A DNA stretch of 45,709 bases from UBA4408 sp002389785 (GTDB lineage Bacteria; Bacteroidota; Bacteroidia; UBA4408): positions 1 to 45,709 of the forward strand of contig DAORJK010000021.1 in NCBI GenBank assembly GCA_035438985.1, read 5' to 3'. The number at the start of each line of letters is the position of its first letter. Position 1 is the stretch's first letter. Positions 43,741 to 45,709 of this stretch are shown piece by piece. Both the position numbers and the translations under genes were made by a program. The notes under the pieces are model-generated. The model had not been told where the DNA came from. It saw nothing but the letters and a program-made list of their open reading frames with translations, and did not search any database.

Positions 43741-44869
43741 ATCAAGTATTGATTTCATAAAACAACAATTTCCTAATCAGGATTTTATTCCTTTGCACGC
43801 TCCTGTATTTAGTGGCAACGAAAAAAAATATTTAATAGAATGCATCGATTCTACTTTTGTTAGTTCGGTTGGAAAATTTGTGGATGAATTTGAATTAAAA
43901 CTTGCCCGGTATACCGGAGCTAAATATGCTGTTGCTGCAGTTAACGGAACAGCGGCTTTACATATGGCTATGTTGGTTGCCGGTGTTAAACGCAATGATC
44001 TTGTTATTACACAAGCTTTGAGTTTTATTGCCACTTGCAATGCTATTTCTTATTTATCTGCTGAGCCTTTATTTGTGGATGTTGATATGGATACGCTTGG
44101 TATGAGTGCAAGTAAATTGCAAGAGTATCTATCAGAAAATACAGAACAAAAATCTGATGGCTGTTATCATAAATCAAGTGGACAAAAAATTTCGGCTTGT
44201 GTACCTATGCATACCTTTGGCCATCCATGCAAAATTGACCAAATTGCTGCGATTTGTGAAGAATATGGAATTGCACTAATTGAAGATGCAGCTGAATCTA
44301 TCGGTAGTACATACAAAAACAAACATACCGGAACTTATGGGAAGCTCGGGGCATTTAGCTTCAATGGCAATAAAACCATTACATGCGGAGGTGGTGGTGC
44401 GATAATTACCAATGACGAAGCCTTGGCTAAAAAAGCCAAACATCTTACAACCCAAGCTAAAATTCCACATCGTTGGGAATTTAAACACGATTCGATTGGT
44501 TATAATTACCGAATGCCTAACATTAACGCAGCTTTGGCGTGTGCTCAACTAGAACAATTAGATACATTTTTAGTAAAAAAAAGAAGTTTGGCTAATCGAT
44601 ATTTAGAGTTTTTTAAATCCGGTTCTATTGATTTTGTTAAAGAACCGCTTGATTCAAAATCGAATTATTGGCTTTGTGCTATTTTAATGAAGAATGAGAA
44701 AGAAAGAGATAGTTTTTTATCTAGCACCAATGATGCGGGCGTAATGACTCGTCCTATTTGGACTTTGATGCAAAAATTAGAAATGTTTAAACATTGCAAG
44801 CACGATAAATTAGAAAATTCACTTTCAATTGAATCACGTTTAGTAAATCTTCCAAGTAGTGCATTCTAA
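43733..44869 (+). CDS. LegC-like PLP-dependent sugar aminotransferase
   Basis: 378 residues from the ATG at 43733, which overlaps the legB-like stop by 8 bases; an upstream ATG at 43679 is buried in that gene. DegT/DnrJ/EryC1 family. Motifs: FIPLHAPVFSGNEKKYL, VAAVNGTAALHMAM, MHTFGHPCKIDQI, IEDAAESIGSTYKNKHTG and FSFNGNKTITCGGGGAI with the PLP lysine. It transfers an amino group to C4 of the 4-keto-6-deoxy-HexNAc made by LegB. The ending VNLPSSAF is close to the usual VNLPSS terminus of the family, so the protein is complete. The LegH acetyltransferase expected next in the pathway does not follow. Confidence 0.9.
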   Translation: MYKSSIDFIKQQFPNQDFIPLHAPVFSGNEKKYLIECIDSTFVSSVGKFVDEFELKLARYTGAKYAVAAVNGTAALHMAMLVAGVKRNDLVITQALSFIATCNAISYLSAEPLFVDVDMDTLGMSASKLQEYLSENTEQKSDGCYHKSSGQKISACVPMHTFGHPCKIDQIAAICEEYGIALIEDAAESIGSTYKNKHTGTYGKLGAFSFNGNKTITCGGGGAIITNDEALAKKAKHLTTQAKIPHRWEFKHDSIGYNYRMPNINAALACAQLEQLDTFLVKKRSLANRYLEFFKSGSIDFVKEPLDSKSNYWLCAILMKNEKERDSFLSSTNDAGVMTRPIWTLMQKLEMFKHCKHDKLENSLSIESRLVNLPSSAF

Positions 44870-44872
44870 TAC

Positions 44873-44880
44873 TATTTTTG
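44873..44880 (+). promoter_or_regulatory. Candidate -7 box for the DUF6265-like gene
   Basis: TATTTTTG fits TAnnTTTG about 72 bases before the next start codon, immediately after the LegC stop. No -33 box is evident. Confidence 0.25.
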
Positions 44881-44951
44881 TTCAGCGTTAAACTGCAACG
44901 ACTAACCACATTTTATCAACTTTTTATCATCAACCAAATTTACTTTAAATC

Positions 44952-45431
44952 ATGAAACTGAACTATAAATTAACGATTGCGTCTGTTTCTCTTTTAGGAT
45001 TCATTAATTGTAGTGCTCAACAAACCCATCTATTGCAAAAAGCAAATTGGTTAATGGGTACTTGGGAAAGCAAGACTAAACAAGGGAGTATTTTTGAAGT
45101 TTGGATGCCATACAATGAAACTGAATATAGAGGTAAGAGTTATATGCTCAACAAAAACGATACAGTGGTTTTTGAACATATTCAATTAATTGAAGAAAAT
45201 AACATGCTATTTTATATACCTACTGTTACTAAGCAAAACAAAGGATTACCTGTTCGGTTTGCTTTAAAAAGTAGTGCCGACTCAATTTTGCTATTTGAGA
45301 ATGCAACGCATGATTTTCCACAACTTATTTCGTATCAAAAAATTGGAGCAGATTCGCTGTACGCAGAAATTTCAGGCAAGAGTAAAGGCAAGCCTAGAAA
45401 TGAAAAATTTAGAATGAAACGAGTTCACTAA
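44952..45431 (+). CDS. Exported DUF6265-like protein
   Basis: 159 residues. Signal peptide with Lys-rich start MKLNYKLTIASVSLLGFINC, ending in either lipobox-like FINC (Cys20) or a signal peptidase I site after CSAQ. The mature part is a small beta-rich domain: WLMGTWESKTKQGSIFEVW, VFEHIQLIEENNMLFYIPTV and FENATHDFPQLISYQKIG recall the DUF6265 / lipocalin-like group found in many Bacteroidota. No enzymatic motif. It is separated by 82 bases from the glycan genes and probably not part of that pathway. Confidence 0.78.
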   Translation: MKLNYKLTIASVSLLGFINCSAQQTHLLQKANWLMGTWESKTKQGSIFEVWMPYNETEYRGKSYMLNKNDTVVFEHIQLIEENNMLFYIPTVTKQNKGLPVRFALKSSADSILLFENATHDFPQLISYQKIGADSLYAEISGKSKGKPRNEKFRMKRVH

Positions 45432-45709
45432 GTTCAGTTTTCTTTTTTTTTATTTTACTACTTCTTTGCATGAATAGCACTTCCAATTCCTTCAATTTTA
45501 TTTTCTTTAAATAAATCATACAAGACATCATGTTTAATGTTTTTATGCATATCTAAACCATCTAATTTTCTACTACAGAAAGATTGATTTTAGTAAAGGA
45601 AGTTTGTTAGGATTACCTATATTGTTTTTTCAAACTTTAGACTTAGAAATTTCATTGTAACGTCCTAGAATAAGTTGACGGATTTTTATTTAATCCCGGT
45701 TGCCTCAGG
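45432..45709. other. Right-edge region without a convincing gene
   Basis: About 280 AT-rich bases. On the minus strand an open frame (45589-45458, 43 residues before TAG) contains MHKNIKHDVLYDLFKENK and looks protein-like, but a TAA at 45592-45590 interrupts it. A neighbouring frame reads GNPNKLPLLKSIFL before two stops. This may be the decayed end of a gene. The last 50 bases (CCTAGAATAAGTTGACGG and onward) could be the tip of a mobile element continuing outside the window. Confidence 0.3.

Overview
The window is AT-rich bacterial chromosome, almost certainly Bacteroidota (Flavobacteriia/Chitinophagia-like). The evidence is a giant secreted protein with SprB-type repeats and a C-terminal type IX secretion (T9SS) sorting domain, a DUF4270 lipoprotein beside glmS, a short glycogen-synthase-like GT5 protein next to panC, TAnnTTTG-type promoter boxes, and little use of Shine-Dalgarno sites. 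No rRNA, tRNA, CRISPR array or intact insertion sequence was recognised.

Layout. (1) 120-7352, minus: a 2410-residue mosaic surface protein with a subtilase-like domain whose catalytic Asp position reads Asn. Then clpB (minus), with a hairpin terminator behind each of these two genes. (2) 10388-12353, plus: pyrD and an HMG-CoA-lyase-like gene, convergent with kdsB. (3) 12363-18508, minus: kdsB, radA, a GT-C membrane glycosyltransferase, rfaE2, a flippase-like membrane protein and panC, a housekeeping block rich in envelope functions. (4) 18675-22769, plus: GT5 glycogen-synthase-like protein, DUF4270 lipoprotein and glmS. A perfect 16-bp hairpin with a T-tract lies inside the signal-peptide region of the DUF4270 gene. 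(5) 22834-32809, minus: a tightly packed polysaccharide cluster with four glycosyltransferases, an FkbM methyltransferase, a WcaF-like acetyltransferase, an AsnB-type amidotransferase, a Wzy/O-antigen-ligase-like polymerase and an RffA/WecE-type sugar transaminase. (6) 32876-36103, minus: a small operon reading 79-residue Pro/Gly peptide precursor with a PID-type C-terminal sorting signal, then a 181-residue exosortase, a 4-TM partner protein, glyA, and a hypothetical membrane-anchored protein. (7) 36282-44869, plus: a Wzc-like tyrosine autokinase with a Tyr/Gly tail, then a nearly complete legionaminic/nonulosonic acid pathway (NeuB/LegI, PtmE-like, NeuA/LegF, NeuC/LegG, LegB, LegC). (8) A DUF6265-like exported protein, then about 280 bases of apparently degenerate DNA to the right edge.

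Taken together, regions 5-7 look like one envelope-glycan locus read from a divergent control region at 36104-36281. GlmS supplies amino-sugar precursor, the leg genes make a CMP-nonulosonate, the minus cluster assembles and polymerises a repeat unit, and Wzc controls chain length and export. The exosortase module at the junction is the most intriguing part. Its only visible substrate would mature to a peptide of only about 20 residues, rich in Pro and Gly and carrying two Cys. No initiating sugar-phosphate transferase, Wzx flippase, OPX export protein or LegH acetyltransferase is present in the window, so the locus either continues elsewhere or uses unlinked partners.
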